A DNA stretch of 9,260 nt from assembly GCA_017959625.1 (NCBI GenBank), contig JAGDAG010000035.1:1-9260 (forward strand), given 5' to 3'. The position numbers and the translations under genes were made by a program. Below are positions 1-7,371 of this stretch, piece by piece (the stretch's first letter is position 1; every line of letters begins with the position of its first letter). The notes under the pieces were generated by a model. It was not told where the DNA came from. It saw only the letters and a program-made list of their open reading frames with translations, and made no database searches. This stretch comes from Abditibacteriota bacterium. GTDB taxonomy: Bacteria; Armatimonadota; UBA5829.

Positions 1-221
1 AGGCCGTATTTTTCCGCCTGGGCATAAAACAAAGAGCCCAGTTCCATACCGGATATGCCGTCGGGAAAGCCCGGGTAGTTTTCTATTATATCCGCCTGCA
101 TGATCTGTCCGCCGGGGAAACCCCGGCATATCATCAGGGTTTTCCGTCCCGCGCGGCAGGAATACAAAGCGGCGGTAAGGCCGGCGGGGCCGCCGCCGGC
201 TATTATTATGTCGTATATCAT
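1..221 (-). CDS. Thioredoxin-reductase-like FAD/NAD(P) oxidoreductase, N-terminal part (C-terminus off the left edge)
   Basis: About 73 N-terminal residues are visible. The start MIYDIIIAGGGPAGLTAALY has the FAD-binding Rossmann motif GxGxxG at residues 9-14. It is followed by GGQ at 37-39 and ENYPGF at 47-52, a pattern typical of thioredoxin reductase (TrxB) and close relatives. Such enzymes are cytosolic flavoproteins that pass electrons from NAD(P)H to a CxxC disulfide. The NAD(P) domain and the CxxC lie outside the window, so a TrxB-like ferredoxin/NADP reductase or alkyl-hydroperoxide-reductase flavoprotein remains possible. The ATG at 221-219 follows an AAGG Shine-Dalgarno by 7 nt, and that site overlaps the TAA stop of the GH32 gene (10 bases between genes), so translation is probably coupled. 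Eight of nine Ile codons are ATA, which marks the host codon preference. Confidence 0.85.
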   Translation of the reverse strand, partial: MIYDIIIAGGGPAGLTAALYSCRAGRKTLMICRGFPGGQIMQADIIENYPGFPDGISGMELGSLFYAQAEKYG

Positions 222-231
222 TATTTTTCCT

Positions 232-1524
232 TTAGCCTATAACGCGCAGCGAGGCGCTTGTAACAGAAAGCTCCTTTCCCCAGGATACAAAGCTGAAGGG
301 GGCGTCTGCGGCTTTTTGCGTGAAGCACATATATACTTCGTCCATGCCGCCGAAGATCTCTATTGAATTTGTATCGATGAGTATCCTTACCTTCATGGTC
401 CCGTCGTCAGTCAGCCGGCAGGTCTCCCAGCGGTTGTTGTATCTTACGCCGGGCTCGAAGCCCGGATGCTCGATCACCCCGCAGGGGGTGCGCACCAGGA
501 GGACGGCTCCGGGAACGTATTTATATTCGTATTCCAGATCGAAGGCCTTGCCGGCGGCGTTTTTGAAAAGCGTGTTTTCTCCCGGCTTCAGGACGGCGCC
601 GGTGACCGTAACGGTTTTTTTCCAAAGCTTTTCTATCTCGGGCACGGGCCTGTGGAGAAGCTTATAGCCTTTTTCCGTTTTTCTCAGGGAAAGCTCCACG
701 GGAAACGCCATTTGCTGGGTCCATTCGGTATCGGGGTCTACCGGGCCGGTGAGCCAGTTTTCCTGTATCACCCTGCCGCCCGGCGCGCCGTTCCAGGTCT
801 GGGGGGCGTAATTGTTGTAAACCCTGAGGCTTTTGTCCTTTTCTCCGCAGGGGGTGAAGGTTTTTCCGTCGAAGTCTCCCGCCTGAGTGTCTGTATTGCC
901 GGCAAGTATGGCCCATTTCTTTTCCTCCGAGCCCTCTACCGGAAGGAGCCTCATATCGGGGCATTCATAAAAAGAAGGGGCTTCCGACATGTATTCCCAG
1001 TCCGTTAGGTTTGCCGATCTGTAAAACACGTATCCGGGGATGCCGCTGCGGGCGTGGAGCTCGGCGTAGAACATCATTATCCAGTAGCGGCCCTCTTCCC
1101 AATAAAAGAGCTTCGGATCGCGGTCCGGGGCGCCGGCGCAGGGTATGAGGGTCCTGCCCCCGAGCTTTTCGAAGGAATTACCGCCGTCCGTGGAATAATA
1201 GATGCACATGCCGTTCAGATATTCGGATACGGCCAGCAGCATGGCAGTATGCTCCGGCGTGTTGAGGCCCAGGGTGTTTGGCTTATCCATGGCTCCGCTG
1301 CCGGAATACATCTCGTATTCGCCGGGCATAAGAGCCACGCCCAGCTCCTTCCAATGGACGAGGTCTCCGCTTACCGCGTGCCCCCACGCCCTCCGGCCGG
1401 AGGATTTGCTTACGGGGTCGTACTGAAAGAACATATGCCACGTGCCGTTGTCATAAACAAGGCCGTTGGGGTCGTTCATCCAGTTTTTCCGCGGAGTAAA
1501 ATGAAATATGGGTCTTTCGGTCAT
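232..1524 (-). CDS. Glycoside hydrolase family 32 enzyme (beta-fructosidase: levanase/invertase type)
   Basis: This 430-residue protein belongs to GH32, retaining hydrolases that cleave terminal beta-fructofuranosyl bonds in sucrose, inulin or levan. The family's three acidic residues are visible: nucleophile D18 in WMNDPNG (15-21), transition-state stabiliser D136 in RDP (135-137), and acid/base E187 in the EC motif (187-188). Supporting motifs are QYDP (34-37), WGHA (47-50) and YSGSG (73-77). The five-bladed propeller spans roughly 1-270 and the beta-sandwich about 280-430; the length is slightly short but complete. There is no signal peptide, so the enzyme should be cytoplasmic and act on imported sugars; no sugar transporter is in the window. 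Exact substrate cannot be read from sequence. ATG 1524-1522 has a GAGAGG ribosome site 7 nt upstream. It lies 57 bases after the sulfhydrylase gene and 10 bases before the flavoprotein gene. Confidence 0.93.
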   Translation of the reverse strand: MTERPIFHFTPRKNWMNDPNGLVYDNGTWHMFFQYDPVSKSSGRRAWGHAVSGDLVHWKELGVALMPGEYEMYSGSGAMDKPNTLGLNTPEHTAMLLAVSEYLNGMCIYYSTDGGNSFEKLGGRTLIPCAGAPDRDPKLFYWEEGRYWIMMFYAELHARSGIPGYVFYRSANLTDWEYMSEAPSFYECPDMRLLPVEGSEEKKWAILAGNTDTQAGDFDGKTFTPCGEKDKSLRVYNNYAPQTWNGAPGGRVIQENWLTGPVDPDTEWTQQMAFPVELSLRKTEKGYKLLHRPVPEIEKLWKKTVTVTGAVLKPGENTLFKNAAGKAFDLEYEYKYVPGAVLLVRTPCGVIEHPGFEPGVRYNNRWETCRLTDDGTMKVRILIDTNSIEIFGGMDEVYMCFTQKAADAPFSFVSWGKELSVTSASLRVIG

Positions 1525-1551
1525 AATGATGCCTCTCGATGTATTTAAGGA

Positions 1552-1572
1552 CCGGAGGATATCGGCCTCCGG
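1552..1572 (-). terminator. Intercistronic GC-rich hairpin, possible weak terminator or mRNA-processing element
   Basis: A perfect 7-bp inverted repeat (CCGGAGG / CCTCCGG) flanks a 7-nt loop, 9 nt past the sulfhydrylase stop codon and 27 nt before the GH32 start. The minus-strand RNA continues as TCCTTAAATAC, not as a proper U-run, so a strong intrinsic terminator is unlikely. It could cause partial termination, stabilise the upstream mRNA's 3' end, or be chance in GC-rich sequence. No other gap here contains a comparable stem. Confidence 0.35.
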
Positions 1573-1581
1573 CCCGGATGA

Positions 1582-2844
1582 TCAGTCAAGCGCCTGTTCG
1601 AAATCGGCTATGATATCTTCGATGTCTTCGATGCCAACGCTTACTCTCACCATCTCCGGCGAGATGCCGCATTCCGTGAGCTGCTTGTCCGAAAGCTGCC
1701 TGTGGGTCTCGCTGGCAGGGTGCAGCACGCTGGTCCTGGCGTCGGCGACGTGGACCACCAGGGCCGCCAGCTTTACCTTTTCCATGAACCTCACGGCTCC
1801 TTCGCGGCCGCCTTTGACGCCTATGGAAATAACTCCGGACTGTCCGTCGGGCAGGTATTTTTGGCTGAGGGCATAGTATTTGTCGTTTTTGAGGCCGGGA
1901 TAATTGACCCATTCCACTTTGGGATGGGCTTCAAAGAACTCCGCAAGCTGCAGGGCGTTCGAAGAATGCTGTTTCATCCTGAGATGAAGGGTCTCGAGCC
2001 CCACGTTCAGGAGGAACCCGTTCATAGGCGCAGCCTGACAGCCCAGATCCCTCATGAGCTGGGCTCTCGCTTTGACTATATACGCCGCTTTTCCGAAGGC
2101 CTCCGTATAGCTGAGGCCGTGATAGGAAGGGTCTTTGTCGGTGATGTTTGCAAACTTTCTGCCGGAGTTCCAGTCGAAATTCCCGCTGTCAACTATGACG
2201 CCTCCTATGGCCAGGGCATGCCCGTCCATATACTTTGTGGTAGCGTGGACGACTATATCGGCGCCCCATTCAAAAGGACGGCAAAGTATGGGGGTGGGGA
2301 AGGTGTTGTCGATTATCAGCGGACAGTCATGGCTGTGGGCGAGCCTTGCCATTTTTTCTATATCCAGGACCGAAAGGGCGGGGTTTGCAATGGTCTCGCC
2401 GAAAACAAGCTTGGTGTTGGGTTTGAAAGCCGCTGCGATCTCTTCTTCCGGGGCGTCCTGATCGATGAAAGTGACTTCCACGCCCATCTTCGGGAGGGTC
2501 ACCGAAAAAAGATTGTAGGTCCCGCCGTAAATACAGGAGGTGGAGATCATATGGTCGCCTGCCTCAAGGATGTTCATCACCGCTATAAAGGTGGCGGACA
2601 TCCCGGCAGAAGTCAGAAGGGCGCCGACGCCTCCTTCAAGAGCGCTGATCTTGTTTTCAACGCATTCAAGAGTGGGGTTCGAAAGCCTTGTATAAAAATG
2701 ATCGCTGTGTTTCAGGTCAAAAAGTTCGCCTACGTAATCTACCGTGTCGAATTTGAAGGTCGTGCTCTGATATATAGGCAGCACTCTGGGGTCTCCGTTT
2801 TTAGGCTGCCAGCCTGTTTGGATGCATTTTGTTCCGAGTTTCAA
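1582..2844 (-). CDS. O-acetylhomoserine sulfhydrylase (aminocarboxypropyltransferase), PLP-dependent
   Basis: This 420-residue protein is a Cys/Met-metabolism PLP enzyme (fold type I). Its full-length match to the MetY-type pattern (about 420-430 residues) favours O-acetylhomoserine plus sulfide giving homocysteine; a methionine-gamma-lyase-like activity is less likely but possible. Visible residues are YTRLSNPT (51-58, phosphate-binding Tyr/Arg), YGGT (106-109, ring-stacking Tyr), D179 in IIDNTF (pyridine nitrogen), the Schiff-base lysine K204 in ATTKYMDGHA, and R382 in SETHRQL (substrate carboxylate). It is cytoplasmic. The start is TTG at 2844-2842: the codon fits the family N-terminus (MKLGTKCIQTG), a GGAGG site lies 5 nt upstream, and no nearby in-frame ATG exists. 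It is 33 bases downstream of the second permease gene, so probably co-transcribed with the exporter, though functionally unrelated as far as can be seen. The symbol metY would fit but is left blank because relatives differ in specificity. Confidence 0.9.
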   Translation of the reverse strand: MKLGTKCIQTGWQPKNGDPRVLPIYQSTTFKFDTVDYVGELFDLKHSDHFYTRLSNPTLECVENKISALEGGVGALLTSAGMSATFIAVMNILEAGDHMISTSCIYGGTYNLFSVTLPKMGVEVTFIDQDAPEEEIAAAFKPNTKLVFGETIANPALSVLDIEKMARLAHSHDCPLIIDNTFPTPILCRPFEWGADIVVHATTKYMDGHALAIGGVIVDSGNFDWNSGRKFANITDKDPSYHGLSYTEAFGKAAYIVKARAQLMRDLGCQAAPMNGFLLNVGLETLHLRMKQHSSNALQLAEFFEAHPKVEWVNYPGLKNDKYYALSQKYLPDGQSGVISIGVKGGREGAVRFMEKVKLAALVVHVADARTSVLHPASETHRQLSDKQLTECGISPEMVRVSVGIEDIEDIIADFEQALD

Positions 2845-2849
2845 AATAT

Positions 2850-2854
2850 CCTCC
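2850..2854 (-). promoter_or_regulatory. Shine-Dalgarno GGAGG that decides the TTG start of the sulfhydrylase
   Basis: On the minus strand GGAGG is followed by ATATT and then the TTG codon, an ideal 5-nt spacing. It is the strongest ribosome-binding match in the window, which fits compensation for a weak start codon. Confidence 0.75.
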
Positions 2855-2877
2855 GTAAATATGTAAAAATATGCTTT

Positions 2878-4062
2878 TCAGTTGCTCTGCAGTTTGTTTT
2901 TCTCCGCAGCTTTTCTCTGGATATACGCGGGCATGTTCTTCTGGGTCTTATGCACCGAGAATCTGGCCAGGGCCAGGGCCGCAAGGAGCCAGACCATAAG
3001 GCCGAATATGTATTCCCCGGCGTACCAGGGCTCCGCTCCCATGGTGACCAGCCTTCTGGTCACGGTCACGTAAAGGGTCAGGGGAGAAGCGAGGCACAGG
3101 GCCCTGCACGCGCCGGTCATGGCTTCAAGGGGCCAGCTTCCTCCGGAAACAAGAAAAACGGGCACGGATACGTACATGAGGCATATCATGATGCCCATAG
3201 TGTCCCTGAAGGTGTTGGTGAGAAATATCCCCAGGAGCACTATCACCGATTCGAAGAGTACCGTCACGCAGAATATGGCAACGAGATTGCCCCGGACGCC
3301 GAAATCGAAAAGCGCAAAGGAAAACAAAGCGCTCAAAAGGGTCATGGGTATCATGAGAGTCAGATAAGCCAGAAAGCTTCCGTAAAGCCAGTAGGAGCCT
3401 TCGTAGCTGCCGGAAACCTGCTCGATAGAGCGGGAACGCTTTTCGTAAGACACCGCGCTGATGCCAATAAATGTTATCTGCATGAAAATTATACACAAGA
3501 GAGCAGGCAGTATAAAGGTGTTGTAATTGTTGGCCGGATTGTAAAGCCCGTTGACGTTGGACGAAAGGGGCAGGGCAGCGGCGTATGCAGCGCCGGCGGG
3601 AACTCCCTTTTTGGTCATGACGCCGATCTTCACCGCGGCGTTAAAGGTGGCGGTGACGGTGTGTATGCCCTTATAACCGATTATGGCCGGTATAAGGTTC
3701 ATGCCGTCGCCGTAAACGGCTATGGTGGCAGCTTTGCCTATTTTTATGTTTTTCTCAAAGCCCCGGGGGATCACTATGCCGAAATAGACTTCGTGGTCCT
3801 CAAAGGCCTCCCTGACGGCGGGAAGCGAGGCCGCCTTTTTGACCAGCCTCAGATCCTGGCTCTGGTTGAGCATGGCGATATAGCGGCGGCTCGTTTCCGA
3901 GGAGTCCATATCCATGATGCAACAGGGCACGTTTTGGGTGCGCCCGTTTATATACACCCCTCCCATGATAAGGGGGTACAGGATGGGCCCCAGGATAAAG
4001 ATAACGAGGACCCCGGGCTTGGAAAAAATGAAGCCCAGAACTCTGTAATACTCATTCAGCAT
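2878..4062 (-). CDS. ABC-2-type transporter permease (second of a pair)
   Basis: This 394-residue inner-membrane protein has the layout of the YbhS/YhhJ-like ABC-2 permease family: one N-terminal membrane helix (about 16-38), a large extracytoplasmic domain (about 40-180), then five hydrophobic segments (about 183-204, 227-250, 258-283, 288-306, 351-368). The domain has IPRGFEKNIK (98-107), almost identical to the neighbouring permease, and the region before the last helix has the family's SGGSWP (306-311). A basic tail of about 25 residues follows the last helix. The pair should form a heterodimeric pore with the adjacent adaptor protein; the substrate is unknown. I chose ATG 4062-4060, with GGTGA 6 nt upstream, over an in-frame GTG at 4071 (three residues longer), which has only a poorly placed site. 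The gene overlaps the upstream permease gene by 11 bases, implying translational coupling. Confidence 0.88.
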   Translation of the reverse strand: MLNEYYRVLGFIFSKPGVLVIFILGPILYPLIMGGVYINGRTQNVPCCIMDMDSSETSRRYIAMLNQSQDLRLVKKAASLPAVREAFEDHEVYFGIVIPRGFEKNIKIGKAATIAVYGDGMNLIPAIIGYKGIHTVTATFNAAVKIGVMTKKGVPAGAAYAAALPLSSNVNGLYNPANNYNTFILPALLCIIFMQITFIGISAVSYEKRSRSIEQVSGSYEGSYWLYGSFLAYLTLMIPMTLLSALFSFALFDFGVRGNLVAIFCVTVLFESVIVLLGIFLTNTFRDTMGIMICLMYVSVPVFLVSGGSWPLEAMTGACRALCLASPLTLYVTVTRRLVTMGAEPWYAGEYIFGLMVWLLAALALARFSVHKTQKNMPAYIQRKAAEKNKLQSN

Positions 4063-5212
4063 ATTTTTCACCCGTCCGGTAAATAATTATCAGAGTCATG
4101 GCAAAGGCCAGGGCGAAGGCCGCGCAGGTCCACAGCATCATACCGTTGATATACGGCGACAGGTCGTAGGCGAGCTCTTTGCCGTATATCATCTCCCTCA
4201 TGGCGAAGAGATAGTATTTCAGGGGCAGCAGGTCGGAATAGACCTGCAGCGCATGGGGCATCATGTAATCGGGCCAGGTGTAGCCGCTCACCAGGAAGCT
4301 GGGCATGAACAGGATGGCGGTGGAACTGAAGCCGAATTCCTGGTTGTTGAACAAAACCGGTACCGACATGCCTATCCAGGCGCATATGAGGCAGAACCAG
4401 AAGGTCAGGGCCGCCGGCTGCCAGAAGGGGACGTTAAGCGGGAGGCCGCAATACAGTATGCAGACGGCAAGGCCGAGGATGCATCCCGGATATACTACGG
4501 CAAGGTAGGCCAGAGTCTTGCCCAAAAGCAGCCTGAAGGGGCTGGGGCAGTAATGATATTCGGTCTTTGTAACGTCATTTATCTCCCTCAAAAGGCTTCT
4601 TGTGGGGTAAAACATGGCGGCCACCATGACCGCGTTGAGAAACATTCCCAGAACCAGGAATGCCGCGTAATTGTTGATAAAAGCCGGGTTGTTTATGAAG
4701 TGAAAACTTTCCTTCACGGGCAAAAGCGACGACACGGCTGCGGAGCGGGGCATGCCGCTGAGCCTGGTCTTAAGCTCTATTTTAGCGGACATGGCGGACA
4801 AAAGCTCTCCAGCCTTTACGGAAAGCACGCTTCCCGCGGCCAGGTTCACCTTTGAAAGCTCCGCTTCCACCACCGCCGGTTTGCCGCTTTTTATATTTTT
4901 TTCAAAGCCCCGGGGTATGATGAACAGAGCCTGGATGCTGCCGGAATCAAAAAGCTTTTCGGCTTCCGCCATACTGCGTGGAAAGTATCTGACGTCAAAA
5001 TACGGAGAAGCGTCAAGGCCCGTTTCCACCATGGATACCGAAAGAGGCGTGCCGTCCAGGTCGAGGACCGCCGTGCTCTGATGGGAGACGGACTTTAACG
5101 AAAAGATGCCTCCCAGCATCAGGGCCCACAAGAGGGGCATCAACAGGGTTATGGCCGCAAGGAGCCTGTTCCTGCCGATGTATTGCAGCTCTCTCTTTAA
5201 TACGCGAAACAT
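4052..5212 (-). CDS. ABC-2-type transporter permease (first of a pair)
   Basis: This 386-residue inner-membrane permease has a helix at about 17-38, an extracytoplasmic domain at about 40-180, and five further hydrophobic segments (about 182-203, 231-255, 264-288, 296-312, 356-378). IIPRGFEKNIK (98-108) and SGYTWP (309-314), with MMPH just after, fit the ABC-2 permease family found with HlyD-type adaptors in drug, lipid or polysaccharide export. It shares topology and the PRGFEKNIK motif, at nearly the same residue number, with the next permease, so the two are diverged paralogues. There is no Walker A, signature or Walker B motif, hence no fused ATPase. ATG 5212-5210 lies 7 bases after the adaptor gene's stop, and its AAAGG ribosome site overlaps that TAA. 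Substrate cannot be inferred. Confidence 0.88.
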   Translation of the reverse strand: MFRVLKRELQYIGRNRLLAAITLLMPLLWALMLGGIFSLKSVSHQSTAVLDLDGTPLSVSMVETGLDASPYFDVRYFPRSMAEAEKLFDSGSIQALFIIPRGFEKNIKSGKPAVVEAELSKVNLAAGSVLSVKAGELLSAMSAKIELKTRLSGMPRSAAVSSLLPVKESFHFINNPAFINNYAAFLVLGMFLNAVMVAAMFYPTRSLLREINDVTKTEYHYCPSPFRLLLGKTLAYLAVVYPGCILGLAVCILYCGLPLNVPFWQPAALTFWFCLICAWIGMSVPVLFNNQEFGFSSTAILFMPSFLVSGYTWPDYMMPHALQVYSDLLPLKYYLFAMREMIYGKELAYDLSPYINGMMLWTCAAFALAFAMTLIIIYRTGEKYAE

Positions 5213-5219
5213 AAGGCCT

Positions 5220-6545
5220 TTACGGAAGCAGACGAGCCGTTATCCCGTTTTTGAGCCCGGGGACCCCGCCGGGGAGGCTGATGGTGATCTCGATATATCT
5301 GATATCAAAGGAGCCCTGATCGTTGGTGGCCACCCTGGTGGCAAAATCTGCCGCCGCAGAGACACGGGTTATCCTTCCCTTTACGGTCTTGTCGCCCAAA
5401 GCGGGCAAAAGCAGGCTGACCTGTTTGCCTATCTCGGCCTTCCGGGCTTCCGTTTCCGGGATAAATACCTTCACCCGGTAGTTGCTGTCGGAAGTTATGG
5501 TAAACAAAGGGTAACCGGCGCTTATGAGCTCGCCTTCCTTGGGGATCACCGTTGAAACGTATCCGTCGATGGGAGCGGTGATCCTGGAATCCTCTTTGGC
5601 GATCCTTGCCTGATCCGCTCCGGCTTTGGCGGCCCGCTTCTGATACGAGGCGGCTTTGGCGTCCTTCAGGGTGAGATCCGCCTTCCGGAGGGCCTCCCGG
5701 GCCGCTCCGACTGCCACGCGGGCGCCTTCCAGAGCCAGCCTTGCCTGCTGTATCTGTTCGTCCCGGGCTCCTTTTTTGGCCAGCTCCAGCTGGGCCCGGG
5801 CTGCGTTGACGGCCTCGGTGAGCTGTTCTATCTCTTCGGGGCGGGCCCCCCGCCGGGCCATGTCAAGGTCTTCTTTTGCCGCCAGCAGCTGGGCCTCGGC
5901 CTTTTCGTAGGTAAGCCTGACCTCTTCTTCCTTTTGTTTTGGAACTACGCCTTCCTCGTAAAGGGTGGCGACGCGGTCGTAGGCGGCCTTTGCCGTTTCG
6001 GCAGCCTTGGAGCTTACGTCGTATGCGATCTCGGCCTTGCGCCTGGTCTCTTCTCTGGGGCCTTCCTTGGCCATCCTGAGAGCGGCTTCCTTGGCTTTAA
6101 GATCCGCCTCGGCCATTTTTATCTGCTCGGGCCGGGTGGCGTTTTTGGCCATTTTGTAGTCTTCTTCGGCAGCCTTCAGCTTGAGCTGTTTTCCCTTGAG
6201 GTCGTCCTCCAGCAGCTGCCTTTCGATACCGGCCCCAATAAGGGCCTTTTCTTCCTGGGCGCCTATTGCGTTTTCGGCGCTCTCGGCCTGGATCAGCTTC
6301 TGGTCTATTTCCTTTGTTTCGATCACCGCAAGAAGATCGCCCTTCTTCACGGTCTGCCCCTCTTCGGCAAAGACCCGCAGCACGCGACCGGGGATCTTGC
6401 CGGCAACGTCGATCTCGTCGCATTCCACGGTGCCGTCGTAGGATTCGGCGTTTTCCTGTTTGCTCCTCTGGGATATAAGCACAGTTATGGTGGTGAGGCA
6501 TATAAGGAACAAAAGCACGATGGCTATAGGCAATAGTTTTTTCAT
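5220..6545 (-). CDS. HlyD/YbhG-type membrane fusion (periplasmic adaptor) protein
   Basis: This 441-residue protein bridges the inner-membrane permeases and the TolC-like channel. It has an N-terminal anchor or uncleaved signal (about 5-25), a first beta/lipoyl half (about 38-80, with AGKIPGRV and EEGQTVKKGD), a long Ala/Glu/Lys-rich coiled-coil hairpin (about 82-318), the second lipoyl half (ITAPIDGYV, 322-330, then KEGELISAG), and a C-terminal beta-barrel/membrane-proximal region (about 355-441). Four breaks of the type G-x-R-x-E-E/Q recur at 135-141, 161-167, 232-238 and 258-264, as in YbhG-like adaptors. The likely tip is around 196-204; R191 and L195 match the adaptor-tip pattern RxxxLxxxxxxS, but the Ser position is P202. 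A GAAGGAG site lies 7 nt before ATG 6545-6543; the gap to the upstream GDPD gene is 28 bases. Confidence 0.93.
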   Translation of the reverse strand: MKKLLPIAIVLLFLICLTTITVLISQRSKQENAESYDGTVECDEIDVAGKIPGRVLRVFAEEGQTVKKGDLLAVIETKEIDQKLIQAESAENAIGAQEEKALIGAGIERQLLEDDLKGKQLKLKAAEEDYKMAKNATRPEQIKMAEADLKAKEAALRMAKEGPREETRRKAEIAYDVSSKAAETAKAAYDRVATLYEEGVVPKQKEEEVRLTYEKAEAQLLAAKEDLDMARRGARPEEIEQLTEAVNAARAQLELAKKGARDEQIQQARLALEGARVAVGAAREALRKADLTLKDAKAASYQKRAAKAGADQARIAKEDSRITAPIDGYVSTVIPKEGELISAGYPLFTITSDSNYRVKVFIPETEARKAEIGKQVSLLLPALGDKTVKGRITRVSAAADFATRVATNDQGSFDIRYIEITISLPGGVPGLKNGITARLLP

Positions 6546-6573
6546 TTAAGGGCTCCTTCGGGCAGGTTTTGCG

Positions 6574-7362
6574 TCATGCAAACGGTTTTTGGGCTCTTAC
6601 GCTTGTGAGCATCGAAGGAAAGTTGCTGGATATGGCGTCGATGCGGGCGCTTATCCCGTTTTTCCGAACGCATATATCCAGCGCTTCCCTGACAGTTTCT
6701 TCGTTGTCAAGATTCCATGCCAGCAGTGTTATTCCGTATATTTTGGCCAGGTATATGAACTCTTCGCTGTCGATATCGCAAAGCTTTGCGTATTTAAATG
6801 CCCAGCCGGAAAAGCCGGCGGCCCTGAGTTTATTGAAATACTCCGTTTTGTCATGAAAGGAGTTGTATTCTTCAAAGTTGCTGCTGACAAAATAGAAGAA
6901 GGCTTCCCGGAAATAACGTTTTGCATATTCGGCGTCTTCGGCGCTCCATACCTCGATGATATTTCCCTTCTCGCGGAATTTGATCTCGTCCATGATCGCC
7001 TTCAGTTTGGGGGCCGCCTTGGCGTCCTTGAGCTCCAGGATGCATTTTTGCCTGTTTCGGGCAAAGAGGGACAGGGCTTCCCTTGCAGTGGGCACGCGGC
7101 AGGGGGAATACTTGTCTCCGAATTTGTCGGCAAAAGAGACGTCTATGGCTTTGATCTCCGAAAGAGTCATGTCGGAGATGTTCCTGTCGGTCCTGCCGGT
7201 CCTTTTGAGATTGTTGTCGTGGCTGATCACCACTTCGCCGTCGGCGGAAAGCCTTATATCTGCTTCGATATAATCCGGAGCTGCGGCCGCCGCCGAAGCG
7301 TAGGCTTCAAGCGTGTTCTCGGGATAGTTTCCCGAATCGCCTCTGTGTGCAAATATTAACAT
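6574..7362 (-). CDS. Glycerophosphodiester phosphodiesterase family protein, cytoplasmic paralogue
   Basis: This 262-residue GDPD-domain protein fills just the TIM-barrel core. The family converts glycerophosphodiesters to glycerol-3-phosphate and an alcohol using a metal ion. Expected residues are present: H6-R7 in AHRG, PENT (14-17), E33 and D35 in YIEADI, H48 in SHDNNLKRTG, E110 in LELK, and WNLDN (216-220) late in the barrel. There is no signal peptide, since the catalytic HRG begins at residue 6, so it should act in the cytoplasm. It is clearly paralogous to the preceding gene: both have DKFGDKY (79-85 here), the same domain ends, and VRAQKP versus VRAKQP at the C-terminus. Near the end, where many GDPDs have a TD-x-P stretch, it reads SNFP. 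ATG 7362-7360 lies 9 bases after its paralogue's stop, and that TAA forms part of its TAAGGA ribosome site. The true substrate is unknown. Confidence 0.9.
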   Translation of the reverse strand: MLIFAHRGDSGNYPENTLEAYASAAAAAPDYIEADIRLSADGEVVISHDNNLKRTGRTDRNISDMTLSEIKAIDVSFADKFGDKYSPCRVPTAREALSLFARNRQKCILELKDAKAAPKLKAIMDEIKFREKGNIIEVWSAEDAEYAKRYFREAFFYFVSSNFEEYNSFHDKTEYFNKLRAAGFSGWAFKYAKLCDIDSEEFIYLAKIYGITLLAWNLDNEETVREALDICVRKNGISARIDAISSNFPSMLTSVRAQKPFA

Positions 7363-7371
7363 AGCGTTTCC

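Noticed and set aside
2845..2877. AT-rich 33-base gap before the sulfhydrylase as an internal promoter
   Set aside because: A TACATAT-like stretch is present but no convincing -35 element lies at the right distance, and AT-rich gaps give such matches by chance.
2964..2986. Short GGCCAG tandem repeat
   Set aside because: It encodes Ala-Leu repeats in the last membrane helix of the permease and is explained by that coding.
4063..4071. GTG at 4071 as the start of the second permease
   Set aside because: The ATG at 4062 has GGTGA at good spacing, whereas the GTG has only GGACGG directly against it; three residues are at stake.
1702..4086. A 794-codon open frame on the plus strand across the sulfhydrylase and second permease genes
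   Set aside because: It lies antisense to two well-recognised genes, its translation is low-complexity with no recognisable domain, and codon bias of GC-rich genes commonly opens the opposite strand.
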